From assembly GCF_000344685.1 (NCBI RefSeq), contig NW_006920410.1, positions 2,118,693 through 2,182,692 on the forward strand: a DNA stretch of 64,000 nucleotides, in the 5' to 3' direction. The position numbers and the translations under genes are program-made. The notes under the pieces were generated by a model. It was given only the letters and a program-made list of their open reading frames with translations, was not told the origin of the DNA and did no database searches. Of the stretch, positions 38,551 through 49,444 are shown piece by piece (positions within the stretch are counted from its first letter, which is position 1; each line of letters begins with the position of its first letter). Source of the DNA: Gloeophyllum trabeum ATCC 11539. Lineage: Eukaryota > Basidiomycota > Agaricomycetes > Gloeophyllales > Gloeophyllaceae.

Positions 38551-38939
38551 GAGATGTTCACGAATACACTGTAAAGTATCACGAAAGGACATGACCGGCC
38601 GAAAGAACGATGGGAAGAAATACTGGATTGTACTTACACTGTACTAGACTTGTTCGAAATCATGACTCTTAGTATTCTGGATGGTCTTGCATGAACGTCC
38701 TCGGAACGGCCTTCAAAATGGTAACCGGGGCTTGCGGACGCGATCGCGCTCACGTCTTACGATCACCTCGTGCCTGAATACAGCTTGTCTCCGACTTGAC
38801 TTTGCACTTTGACTTGACTGTCACCTTCTCACCCGCTCCCCGGCGGACACGTATATAAGCCACGACATAGCCCGTTTCCTGAAGTATCAGCTCTCCTCCA
38901 CGACGCCGCCTTTCCCTAGCTTTCTACGACCCCCAGACC
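38551..38939. other. Intergenic region between PCM1 and DUG3
   Basis: No gene seen. It holds the PCM1 3' end and the DUG3 promoter. GACTTGACT occurs twice (38793-38801 and 38811-38819) before a TATA box listed separately. Confidence 0.6.
38851..38858 (+). promoter_or_regulatory. TATA box of DUG3
   Basis: GTATATAA lies about 85 bases upstream of the DUG3 ATG in a GC-rich setting, with pyrimidine-rich sequence between it and the start codon. This is a typical position for a fungal TATA element. Confidence 0.5.
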
Positions 38940-40559
38940 ATGTGCCGCTTCGTTATTTACAAGGGCACGTCTCCAGTGCAACTTTGCCATGTTTGTTATG
39001 TAGGCCATCATGTTGAGCATCGGAGTGACTGACCTATGCGTAGCTCCTTACCCGTCCATGTCATTCCATCATCAATCAAGCATTTGACTCCCGACTTCGT
39101 ATTGACCGACGGCGACCGATTAATGGGGACGGTTTCGGTGTAGGTGCGCCCGTCAACCTAGCCATTTCCATGTTGCGCTCGGAGGTTGATCAGCGTGGGA
39201 CGTAGGCTGGTACGATTCTGTTCATGACGAAGAGCTGGGAAGTCAGCCTTGTATATTCACGTCCGTGACGCCGGTGAGTGTGCACTGGTGCTCTCAAGTG
39301 ATGCATGTTCGACTTTGCAACTCTTAGGCATGGAACAACGTTAACCTTGTACGTCTGGCCGAGAAGATCAAGTCACCACTTGTATTGTATGGCTTGCGTC
39401 TCGTAACGGCCAGATCTTGCTACTGACCGTCTCGTAGCGCCCATGTCCGTGCAACCACCGCCGGATCCTTATCTCTTGACAATTGCCATCCATTCGTCCA
39501 CGGAAAGCTTATGGCAAGTATCATATGTAGATTTTCCCAAGTAGGCAGCGCTCACTATGGATCTAGTTCATGCATAATGGTGGGATCGCCGATTTCCCGC
39601 GGATAAAGCGTAAGATCCAGCAGACCCTGCCTGACGAGATCTTCAATGTTGTCAAGGGGAACACGGGTTCGTATAAGAGTGAAGGGTTGGGTTTATAATT
39701 TATCTAACATCATGCCTGTAGATTCGGAATGGGCGTTTGCGCTCCTGCTGTCCAAGGTGAAACATTAAACTTTGAGGTTTCATGGCACTAGTTTGACACC
39801 ACACAGCTCCCAGACGCCAATGCCCACAGCTTCACCACTAATACTCTCAAGCAAGCCATGCTCGATACCATCGCGCATCTGAATGCACTTGCCGAAGAGG
39901 CGGGTATCGAGGAGGTCCGTTCATCCTTTATCCCAACTTGCCCGTCTGACGCCCAGTGTAGCCGAGTCTGATGAACTTTTGCGTTACTGACGGCGAAAGC
40001 GTGATTGTTACGAGGTATATCTCATCAAGGCAGGACGAGGCAGCCTCTTTGGTAGGTTGCATTGTGTTTGAGGAACTATCTCGTTCTGATTGGGTCATCA
40101 GTGGTTCTCCTCCGGCACGACCTTCAGCGAGTACGCTCCAGGTGGACATTACAAGATGTCAAAGGCAGACAAGCGAGAGAACATCATTATGGTGAGTGCT
40201 AAGCTATTCCATCCCGGCGCTGAAGTCTGACGCTTAGCGCAGATTGCCAGCGAGCCTCTGACATTCGAGAAAGGTAAGCGTTCGAATCACCTTCCAATCG
40301 TTTGCCCGTCCAATAACGCCGTCCAGCTGATTGGATGGAGATCAAGACAAACAACATGGTGGTCATCACACCGAAAATGAACCTCTTGCAGATCCCTATC
40401 GTCGACAAGTTCTACGTCCCTCCCTCTGACCCGGCATTCCACAATCGCGGCACGAGATTTGCAGCGGAGAAGGGGTTATTGAGTCCGCGCAGAGCGGTGG
40501 CGCCTAGGAGTATGTTGGACTCTGAGAATCCGGCCATGGCTCCAATAGCTGTTGCATGA
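38940..40559 (+). CDS. DUG3: Dug3-type class II glutamine amidotransferase
   Basis: The protein resembles Dug3, the amidotransferase-fold subunit that with Dug2 degrades glutathione outside the gamma-glutamyl transpeptidase route. It begins MCRFVIYKGTSPVQLCH, so Cys2 is the expected N-terminal nucleophile after Met removal. Following exons give LLTRPCHSIINQAFDSRLR, then NGDGFGVGWY, which carries the Asn-Gly-Asp-Gly-Phe-Gly loop of the family, then CHPFVHGKLMFMHNGGIADF, also conserved. Later exons include PSLMNFCVTDGESVIVTRYI and RENIIMIASEPLTFEKADW. The last exon gives MVVITPKMNLLQIPI and a short tail to 40559. The gene is cut into about a dozen small exons, which is why no single long frame appears. 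Protein about 370-380 residues. Confidence 0.9.
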
Positions 40560-40737
40560 ATTCCTGAGGTACACCGTTGATGTATGCTCGGTTCTTAGCC
40601 CACCTGTCGTGTGATGAGACCGTCCGCGTAGTGGCATCCTTTTGACTATCGATGGCTTCTTACAGATGTGCGAGTGAGCTCAGACCGTGAGGAGTCGTCT
40701 GACATGATGTACTGGCTAAATATATCCATAATGTCAG

Positions 40738-40840
40738 TCCGATATGGTGTAGTGGCTAACATTACCGCCTCTCATCGTTAACGGCTTACGTAAGCGTTAC
40801 ATAATCGCGGTAGCCCGGGGTTCGATTCCCCGTGTCGGAA
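40738..40840 (+). tRNA. tRNA-Glu (anticodon CTC) with intron
   Basis: The acceptor strands TCCGATA and TGTCGGA pair with one G-T, and a single A follows. The D region contains GGTGTAGTGGCTAAC (A box), and the T arm is CCGGGGTTCGATTCCCCGT with a perfect B box. The anticodon stem ACCGC/GCGGT encloses CTCTCA, giving anticodon CTC for glutamate. An intron of about 30 bases follows the base after the anticodon. A run of four T (40843-40846) just after the tRNA is the likely Pol III stop. Confidence 0.93.
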
Positions 40841-40847
40841 ACTTTTA

Positions 40848-41449
40848 CTATCATTTGGGTAGTTTTGCAAAACTCTCTGTAAATCGACGTGTTGCGCTCA
40901 GTTCGCTGGCTCTTGCGTCAGAGTTTTTTCATGGCATTGTGTAGCACCCTTCTATGTACCCAACTGTGATTTTCTGTATTTTAATACGTGGTGTAGAGGA
41001 TGCTGGACAGATGCCGGCGTGTGCAGGGGGTTTTGCAAAAGTTTGTCACGCGTGACATCCCCGCGAGATCCATCACGATTTTGTCACGATCCGCCTCTCG
41101 AAGTTTTGCAAAACAGCATCGCTATAGCTACATCCTCAATCTCTTCACAATCGGGCTGCTTGAGTAGCTCAATGTATGGTACACCAGTATAGTCCAAAAA
41201 AAATCCCGGCAAAAAACCATGGAATGAGTACCAGATCTAGGTTTCACACGGTCTGTAGGCGGTTGCAAACATCCTCCTCTTCCTCCCTCTCCATGACCAC
41301 TCGATATTTCCCTAAACCAACTTGACAGAGGGTATCTAACAGTCTATATCTACATGCCTAAAAAGTCTCTGAGTTTTTTAATTTGGTATAGAGCTCTCTC
41401 TAGGGGCTGCGGTAGTTTTGCAAAATTTGCAAAACTACCCAAATGATAG
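40848..41449. mobile_element. TA-flanked terminal-inverted-repeat element (Tc1/mariner-like MITE)
   Basis: A perfect 24-base inverted repeat, CTATCATTTGGGTAGTTTTG plus CAAA, lies at 40848-40871 and again reversed at 41426-41449. TA dinucleotides flank both ends (40846-40847 and 41450-41451), as left by Tc1/mariner-type integration. The 602-base interior has no transposase. The right end also forms a near-perfect hairpin, because GGTAGTTTTGCAAA is followed after one base by its reverse complement. Copies of TTTTGCAAAA recur inside. The element begins directly after the T-run of the tRNA-Glu gene. Confidence 0.8.
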
Positions 41450-41728
41450 TATTACTATGGTGTGCAGCACTTACTGAAATTACCTTGCGATCAGCAAGGC
41501 ATCTCGCGCTGCGGGAATGCGTTCACTGTTTACATGTCTTTTGACTTGTTTGTATCTGTTGACAAGCCACTCAAGGCAATGATCGCGCTTTCCTCTACAT
41601 AGGAGAGAGTTCGTGCCCTCCGAGTCGGCTCGCTACATGGTCGTCGTATAAGACGTCGGTGGTTCGCTTCGGTCTCATCTTACGTTCGTCGCATGTCTGA
41701 CGCTAATGATCGACTCTGGATGACACTA

Positions 41729-42082
41729 CAGTGCCTTTTGAGTGCCTTGCATAAGAAACTGAACATCGCATTTCCACGCGCGTTGTTTGTCCGCGCCAAA
41801 TATACCCTTTTCGGGTATCGGCAAATGTGCGGCAAAGACCCATCGAGAGGGAGGCATACAGCTGGGGGCAGAGTATAATGATTTACAGCTCTTAGTGTAG
41901 TTGTAGAATATACATTTCATGGATTCTCTGAAGCCTTTTGAGCACTCTCGGGGCGTCTGCGAGTCCCTGTCCAGCAAGCGGTCCCGCGAGAGGCCTTCCG
42001 GACCTGCCCGAAAAGGGTATATTTGGCGCGAACAAACAACGCGGGTGGAAATGCGATGTTCAGTTTCTTATGCAAGGCACTG
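41729..42082. mobile_element. Tc1-like foldback MITE with 76-base arms
   Basis: The ends start CAGTGCCTTGCATAAG, the classic CAGTG start of Tc1-like elements, and TA flanks both sides (41727-41728 and 42083-42084). The right arm (42007-42082, 76 bases) matches the left arm (41729-41815) with two mismatches plus an 11-base insertion, TTTTGAGTGCC, in the left arm. The 190-base centre has no coding potential. The whole 354-base unit could fold into a long hairpin. Confidence 0.85.
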
Positions 42083-42674
42083 TAGTATACCATATTTCGG
42101 AGAAATTTGGACCCGTTAGTGGCCTATCTGTTACAGAAGTGCTCGCAGTCACTGGCTGTACGTAGTTACATTCCAATCTGTTAGCCTCACCTTCCCAGTA
42201 GATGGGTACCTCATTTCCCCTACCCTTTGTTTGTGTCTAGCAGGCCATCAGCCCCAGTGAAGAACGACAGATTTCTCAGGTGTTTAAAAGGTATTAAGTT
42301 TTTAACATGTATTTTACTACGTTTTTAAACTATCACCTTGACGCGACGTGAGACGGACTTTGAACGGACTCGCACGACAGCTTGCCTCTGGCTATGACAT
42401 CACGATGCAAAGCGGGTCTTGTCGCCGACTCGCACTCACGTCTTCGTCTAAGTCATCTCGCGCTAAGTCCCCACTTGCAACGGATGGTCGCTGGCTCGTT
42501 CGCACCACCAACGTGTGTCTGTCTCATCTATATTCGTGCTCACCATCTCCTCCCGTTTGTAATGACCGTCTACTGGCTTTTCACGAGGGCTAGCATTAGC
42601 CAGGCTACAACATATGAAGCTACTTAGACCAAGGCTACATGCTCTATTTTGGCTCTCTGTCCACATTCATCTTA

Positions 42675-42748
42675 GCCATCTTAGTGTAGATGGTAAATTG
42701 GTCTTCGGATTATTGTGTTGCATTCTGGGTTCGATTCCCCACAGGTGC
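42675..42748 (+). pseudogene. Degenerate tRNA-like block (possible tRNA-Arg pseudogene or SINE head)
   Basis: An A-box-like TTAGTGTAGATGG (42681-42693) and a perfect B box GGTTCGATTCC (42728-42738) are spaced as in a tRNA. CTTCGGA between them resembles the loop of tRNA-Arg(TCG). The acceptor and T stems pair poorly, so it is unlikely to be a working tRNA. It may be a dead copy or the Pol III promoter of a short interspersed element. Confidence 0.45.
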
Positions 42749-42808
42749 TTTCTAATTTTGATTCTGTATATGGCCAACAATATTGCCCGCAGATTGTATT
42801 TACCGTGT

Positions 42809-43042
42809 CAGCAATCGGCGAAACGATAGAGAAGCTTGGTATTTTCTGCACTCAGCAGCCGTTCCGCGGCTTACTTATTAGAGTAGGGTATCACCAATTT
42901 TGCTCCGCTAATGCTATGTCCTGATCAACAAGAGTGGTGAGTCGTGGTGCACTGTGGCCCCGAGTGGGGTATAATTACCTTTCCGGGCTCGGCTGCCTGC
43001 GCGAAGAATTCTGAAAGTTCTCTATCGTTTCGCCGATTGCTG
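42809..43042. repeat. Perfect 25-base inverted repeat pair, MITE-like
   Basis: CAGCAATCGGCGAAACGATA plus GAGAA at 42809-42833 is repeated exactly in reverse at 43018-43042. The 234-base unit has the size and form of a small MITE, but I find no clean target duplication; GTATTTA lies near both sides, though not at equal distance. No coding sequence inside. Confidence 0.6.
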
Positions 43043-43516
43043 GTATTTAGATGTATTTTGCTTCGGGACATGGTCCGAGAGACTCCGCGACTAAATCCAT
43101 ATAAATACCTCAATTGAATTTAAACTATCATCTCAGATTTTATATGTGTTTAGAGGCATTTCTCTTCAGATATTCCTCAGAAAAGCTTCTAAATACATGA
43201 GAAATCTGTCGTTTTCCACTGGGCATCAGCGGGAGCAGGCAACACATTTCAGCTATTTCCCACAGTGTTTGAGGCAGAATAACCCTTCTGGGCAGCAGTT
43301 TGCCAATTTGGGAAGGGTCGATTTCATATTCCCCTCAATTTTGAGAATTTCGACAATCCCTCTTGGGAATCGCATTTTGGCTAGAGGGATCATTTTTCTA
43401 ATTTTACCTGAATTTCCCACATACGCTGTCACCGAGAGGCGGTGGCTAAGTGGCGCGCACCATAGAATCTGAGCATTCCTGGAAGGTACGCGATAACTGA
43501 ACTCACTACACGTACA

Positions 43517-45952
43517 TTATATCCGGACCCATCGTCTGCCCTGCCATCCCACCAGTCTCGCAAACAGTTCGTCCCGACCGCCAACCCACCTGAATATTTC
43601 TTCCCTCTCAGCTCTTGCGTGTCGCTCGTTGACCGAGTCCATCCAGCGTACGTGGAGGCCTTTCATCGGGCCTACTTTCTTCACTGCACATATGTCGGAC
43701 AGCGCAATTACTACTTTGGCAGTCGAAGACATGAGCGGGGTGAAGAATAAAGTCGTGTTCGTCAGAGTAATCAGCCCTGGAGCTTTCGCATGCTGTGCAG
43801 GGAAAGCTATGGAACGTCAGAGGTGATGCCAACCGCCTGCCTCTCAGTGAGGTAGCGACGAAACTTACTGTGTGTTTCGATTTGCGCATCCGGAGTACTA
43901 TACACAAATGCGAGACTAGGTAAAAGCGGTCCCGGGGGAGGCCAGGACCCGGACTGTGACCACTGGCACCTATGAGCCTCATGCATATTGATGAAGGTTC
44001 ATCTCACCTGCTGGCCGTTTACCAATCGACGACTACCTTCAATCCACGCTTTACCTGCGGCGACTCGCTCCCCCCATTTTTTCCATTTCATATTATTGTT
44101 TCTGTCACCTGGCTGCTCGGAGAGACCTGGTGACGGGGCAGGAGGGTTGCCGCTGCCCTTCCGTTTATGGGGAGGCCGTACGTCGAGACCGAGAGCAACT
44201 CGATGGGATATCAAGTCCATGGCGTAGTCCGCATCCGTTGGCAAGCTACATAAAGGAGGTGGCATTCTGTGTGTTCGAGGCCGGTCAGACAAAAGTGACC
44301 GGCAGACATTAGGTATACACAGACCTAGCTCTCTCGCTCGCGGTCATGGCAGCCAAAATAGGCGTCACATGCCAGAACGCCATACCGCAAGCTGCGTATG
44401 CACCTTTCGCCAAGTATTTGGCAGGTACGCATGCTGTAACGAGGAACAATGCAGCGAGCACCTAACGATATTTTCAGGATGAAAAGTGAAACGACCGTCA
44501 CAATTGCACTTACCAAAATGAATAACCAAGAGGCCTGAGGACGGCGCCACAGGAAGAGGCTATAGGGAAGCGCAGCACAGTTAGGCTGATGCAGGCCAAC
44601 GCATTACTAACGCACTTCCGAATGCGCTCATGCGTGTCTGACACTTGGTCCATAATAAATATCACGGTACTCTTGATGTCTTCAACCTCTTCTTCCTCAC
44701 TCTCCTTCTCCAATACAGTTGTGGTCTGTTCTGGTTCCACTTGGATCTCCTTTACATCTTGCTCCGGGGAGAGGGTGTCGCCACCAGCGTCAAAGCTCTT
44801 TTTAGTCTTGTACGCAGTCAAGCGCGTGACAGCAGCGAGCTTGAGAAAGCGCCATAGCTCGTTCATGGCAATCGTTGGGGGCGCGGCTAGCCGCGTCTCC
44901 ACTTCCTTAGCAAAGGCGCGAGCTCGACCTACCTCTCGGCGACGCTGTCGCAATTCCGAGAGCGTTGGATATGCAAATAACTTGCGCCTGACAACCGCAT
45001 ATCCTACCCGGAGGAAAAGAGAGGGTAAAAGAAAGTTATAGTACCACAGCACCCAGAATAACTACCACTATAATGTTAGGACGTTCCGCTAATGAGACTG
45101 CGGTAAAACGTACTATGCAGTATTTCAAGCTGGTGTGGTACTGTCTCCAGGTTGCGAGATACCACAGTTTAAGGAAGAAGCGTTCATATTGAGGTGCCAC
45201 GGCCAGGTATAGCCGTTGGGTGGCTAGTCTGAAGCGACCAATGGTAAAGGTGGGACGACTCGGTCTTTGAGGAGATAAGGAAGGTATTATATATTTCTAG
45301 AACTATGTCAAGTAATGATCCACTAGAATGTATGCTACGCACAAGCGCAATCCGCCTGGATAAAGACACATCTTGGTCGTCTTGTGAAAGCCGTGGCGGT
45401 AGCGGCGGAGGGGCATCCGTGGGAGTCCCGCTCGCAACAGAAACCCACTCTTCACTGCTAGAGCTGTCATGATCAACTCCAGGTATTCCGGATCGTATTT
45501 GTTCAGGCCCAGCTTCACTAATGGTCGGCACTGTTGATGTCTGGTCTTCGCCGCCTGTGACACTTTCCTGTATCCTCACCTCAGAGACGTACTACATTCG
45601 TTGTCATACAAAACCATTTTTAGTAGAAGCAAGGTGTGAAACGCACAGCAGAGAATAAATTGAGGAATCGGTCGATCTCTTCGTTATCATATATGGCCCT
45701 CAATTGCTCCTCGGAGAGTTCCTCTCCTTCGTCGGCAGGTGATGCTCGGTCTGGGTCCGGTGTCGTCGCAGATACATTCGGGACGCTCTCCGTGCTGTCC
45801 CTCCAGGTGTCACCAGGCTCCCTAAGGGATGGGTGGACGGGAGGCCTCAACCGACTCTGAGAAGTGGTTCGCGATGTTGCAGTTGAGGTCGCGGAGGAAT
45901 CTCCCAAAGACCCTGAGGCGTTATGGTTGAGAGGTGCAACAAACCGAGGCAT
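43517..45952 (-). CDS. GRAM-domain membrane protein (GRAMD4-like architecture)
   Basis: Minus-strand exons join into a protein of roughly 560-600 residues. The N-terminus is disordered and rich in Ser/Thr (MPRFVAPLNHNASGSLGD), followed by EEQLRAIYDNEEIDRFLNLF. Two putative membrane regions follow: VVVILGVLWYYNFLLPSLFL, and a second hydrophobic stretch in ALACISLTVLRFP and its continuation. A charged segment with LFAYPTLSELRQRRREVGRA and an acidic run lies between them. The last exon, after several short ones, gives a GRAM/PH-like strand pattern: PGLITLTNTTLFFTPLMSS, VVIALSDICAVKKVG and RWVGGRDELFARLVGWQGRR, ending at 43517. Membrane spans plus a C-terminal GRAM domain resemble GRAMD4-type proteins, which sit in organelle membranes and bind phospholipids. 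Function is inferred. Several middle splice sites are uncertain. Confidence 0.65.
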
Positions 45953-46284
45953 TTCATGCAGCTGTAGTGGCTTTGCTCGCTATGCGTGCGAGCCGTGAGG
46001 GGGACTGCAGGCACGCCATTGCCAGTGTCCGAGTCCCTGGCAGTCCATGACGCGTGTGAATGGCCATACACGCTTTGGAACTCAGCGCAAACTCCGCGAA
46101 TTATTAGTCGCGTCGCGCGCCTTCAAGCTTATCCTGCATCCTTGCCGCGGCAAGATCAATCTCTAGGTGTCCTGCATAACCATAGGTTCAACGCGCTTCG
46201 AGCTGTTGCTGAGGCTAGCACTCTGCAAAGAATAAATCGAGTCTCTAGTGCATATACTGAACGTGTCAATTAACGGGTGATCAA
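45953..46284. other. Divergent promoter region between the GRAM-domain gene and REC8
   Basis: No gene seen in these 332 bases. They separate two divergent start codons and so presumably carry both promoters. I did not recognise a known meiotic control site. Confidence 0.55.
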
Positions 46285-49200
46285 ATGTTTTTTTCTACGG
46301 AGTTACTGTCTCGGAGAGACAGCGGTTTTGGCTTGCTATGGTAGTGCCCACATGTCGTGTGCCAACATGAGACTGATCCAGCCTTCTAGGCTTGCTGCTA
46401 CGCTTGGATCCAAGTCTTCCTTCAAAAAATTGCCAAAGCGATCGGTCGTGACCGCTGACATACCTCAATTATGCGATTTGATTGCTGAACCAGAAGAACC
46501 ATTAGCACTGAGACTGTCGAGTAATCTTATGGTGGGAGTAGTCAGGTAAGCGTCTATGTAAATTCGTTAACTAAACGGGCCGCTTATATGACTCTGTGCC
46601 AGAGTGTATAAAGGTAGCGGCCATAAAACTCAGATTGCAGAATCGCGTTCTCGACGCTTCTCAAATTTCAGTCAAACAGGAACTCTTTCTTGCCGATGTT
46701 TCAACGTGCTTTCATTCTTTGAAGAAAGCAGTTCAAGACCTTCAGTTAAATAGTTTGCCAGTTGCTCAGCTTCAGATGGGACAGTCGAGCGTCAGGTCGG
46801 CTGCATCGTATCTCTACCATACGCTAGTGACTCAGCCTGCTTATTTTTATAGACCCGATACTGTAACGTTGCAAGCAGATCCGGGAGCAGAATTCGCCGT
46901 TAATTTTGACCACTTTTTCGCGGTATGCCTAGGCCTCTTGCCTCGTTTCATGAAGCTAACGTACGCAGGAATGGGACGAGGTTCTTGGACAAGATGGTAA
47001 ACGTATAATGAAAGTGCCTACTATACCCGTCAGGCCGACTCAGTATTTTGTGTTTGGCTACCAGGTAACATGGATGGGGACCAAAATGACGGCGATTATG
47101 GCAAAGCGGGGGCAAAGTCGAGAAGGAAAAATAAGCAGCAGTCATTGTCACTCGCCGAAATTGCCAGAGCCGCTCCCCATACCCTCGAGGAAAACTTGGA
47201 GCAACTGCTATCGACGTCCTTCGATGCTTCGTTCAATGTGAACGGCGCGGGCGACCTTGACCCATCATCCTCGCAGATGGATGGCGGCTTTGGTTTCGGC
47301 TTTGATGATAACCCCTTCGGCGGGCCAGATGATCTGGACCTGGCTGGCATAGGGGAGGAGCTCGCGAAGGAACTCGGTGAAGGTTGGGGTGTCCCTGGTC
47401 AATCTCATATGCAGTAAGGCGGCCTCCTATGCTAGCAGCTCGACGTAATACTCACTTCTCCGATAGAGATGCTAATCTCGATATCGGCTTGGAGATTAAC
47501 AATGCTGATGCTGACATGAACCTGGGGAATGACTTTGTATTTGGTCTGGACGAGCAACCTCCCAATCCCAACGGTCTTCAAGATATTGATATGCAAAATC
47601 GTGAACTACCCGATGATGTGGGCTCTCGTCACTGTTTCCGATGTCACATGCCACTGACCTTTATCAGGTTCCACATATAGGTGAAGGTCTGTTAATATGA
47701 TATACTCGAATGTATAGCACATTGACGCACTACAAAGGCGTCGGCCCTGGATCACCCGACAGGACATCCAGACTAGCTGACAGCCCCGTACCTCTGCTCG
47801 AGCAAGGCATACATGAGACCGAAGGACAAGCACCCGGTCTGGTAGCCCCAGAACTCGTGTCAACGACTAGGAAGCCGAAGCGCTCTCGTTTACTTCTCGA
47901 TACCCGTACGGAGCTGACGGATGAGGAGCTGCAGGTCTGTATCCCACCAGGCTCCTGCTAGGATTATAATTCAATCATATTTCAATATTCCAGGCGGCCC
48001 GGACCAATTATCTCCACGGGCAAAACCTTCTAAGAGATGAGCTGGAACTCAGGCGTTTCGAGAAGGACGGCGTGAAGATTATCGAGGAGATAATTTGCGG
48101 AGTTCCGCGAGCCTGTAAGGGCATCATTTCTCATGACTCTTCTCATATGAACATCGGTCATCCCTAGTCACCTCGCAAGCTCTAATGGACTTTTGGTCCC
48201 AGACCCTGAAGGTCCAAATTCAAGCTCGTTTTCCCATGATGGACGCAGACGGTTGATATTGTGAACCCTATGTGACTTCTCGAACTAATCATATTATGAT
48301 GTCAGATGGTCCAGCAAGGAAACGCAGAAGAACCGCGGAGGCGGACGCCGAGGGACCTCTTAATAGACCTTACATCGGGGATATCGAGGGCCAGTTCGCG
48401 GACGTTGGTATTGGAATGGACATAGATGCACCTCCGGATGTGCAAGATTACATGCGTATGTGGTCCGGTTTTCACCCCCACCACCTAAGACAACCGTATT
48501 TTAGAGCAATATGACGGAGAGTACGGCGCAGCCTTCGGTTCGGGACGCATTCGTTCATCTGAAGTAGCCTTATTCTTGCAATTACTCAGTCAACGGATTA
48601 ACATCCTCTGTAGGAACCTGGTGAAGCACGTCGAGCGTCCCGTCCCCCGAGTGGTCTTGGAAGTTACTTGGATCTAGGGGGAGCACACCTTCCATTAGGC
48701 AGTTCTCAACGAAGCTCCTTATTTCCTTGGGATAACGCTGGGCTGAGTTCTTCTGCCGCTGGAGGTCCATTCGGTTCACTGGGCTTCGGCAGTGGCAGGA
48801 TGAGCGTCGGTCAGGTCGATATCCAGCTAAGGCGCTCTCGCTCCGGCAGCAGGAGGGCAAGTTCCGTGGTCTTCGATCGGATGGGTAGCGTTTTTGGGGA
48901 CGTGCGAATGTCACCAATGATTGGAGATTTACAGAATGGAAAAGACGACGACTTCGTGTTTAACTGTAAGTCGTGCTCTTGGTTAAGACAATTGAAACGA
49001 ACTTTCCTTGCAGTGCCAGGGGAAGATAGACCCGTTGTGGATGATTCTCAGATATCCGAGATGAATCTCATGACATTGGAGAGGAACTCCCATAACTTCT
49101 TAGAGTAGGTGTGAGATCTTCCCATGGTCTATCCAACTTATCTCTCGCAGATACACCAAGATGCAACTACAAAGTCTACCACTGAATGCCGATTCTCTGA

Positions 49201-49444
49201 CCTTTGACGACGTCGTCCCGAAGGATACTAGTACGCCACATGTCGCGGCGGCCGCTTTTTACCATTGCTTAGGTACGTGTGTATTTCTTCCTCGACTGCC
49301 TTACCGTCCATAGTCTACGTCGCTGCTCCCTAACGTTTACGGTACTCCTTGCTTGCGCTCCGATGGACAGTTCTCGCTACCAAGGACCTCCTTCGCCTTG
49401 ACCAACCCGTTCCGTATGGCGCTGTCAAATTGACCTTCAAGTAA
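46285..49444 (+). CDS. REC8: Meiotic cohesin kleisin Rec8
   Basis: Rec8 closes the Smc1-Smc3 ring in meiosis and is cut by separase at the divisions. The first exon gives MFFSTELLSRRDSGFGLLW. It joins to LAATLGSKSSFKKLPKRSVV and ALRLSSNLMVGVVR, then VYKVKQELFLADVSTCFHSL. This N-terminal helical block fits Rec8; mitotic Rad21 has VWLAAHWERKLSK at this point. The middle exons are acidic and low complexity (GFGFGFDDNPFGGPDDLDLA), as usual for the unstructured kleisin linker. The C-terminal winged-helix part is formed by NADSLTFDDVVPKDTSTPHV and AAAAFYHCL, then after an intron VLATKDLLRLDQPVPYGAVK and a stop at 49442-49444. There are about a dozen introns. The start at 46285 gives the family-typical first residues. 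Confidence 0.88.

Larger units (their letters stand above)
41452..43516. other. Gene-poor repeat island between tRNA-Glu and the GRAM-domain gene
   Basis: Apart from the elements listed separately I find no gene here. The open frames are short and do not join into a sensible protein. Sequence at 42280-42340 is AT-rich with short inverted pieces (GTTTAAAA and TTTTTAAAC). The part 43140-43440 is AT-rich and unstructured. The island probably consists of decayed transposon remains. Confidence 0.6.

Noticed and set aside
42348..42627. Overlapping short frames in the repeat island
   Set aside because: They have no homology I recognise, overlap one another and sit among transposon remains.
40840..43516. 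A full autonomous transposon
   Set aside because: No transposase or reverse-transcriptase frame is present. Only short non-autonomous inverted-repeat units are seen.
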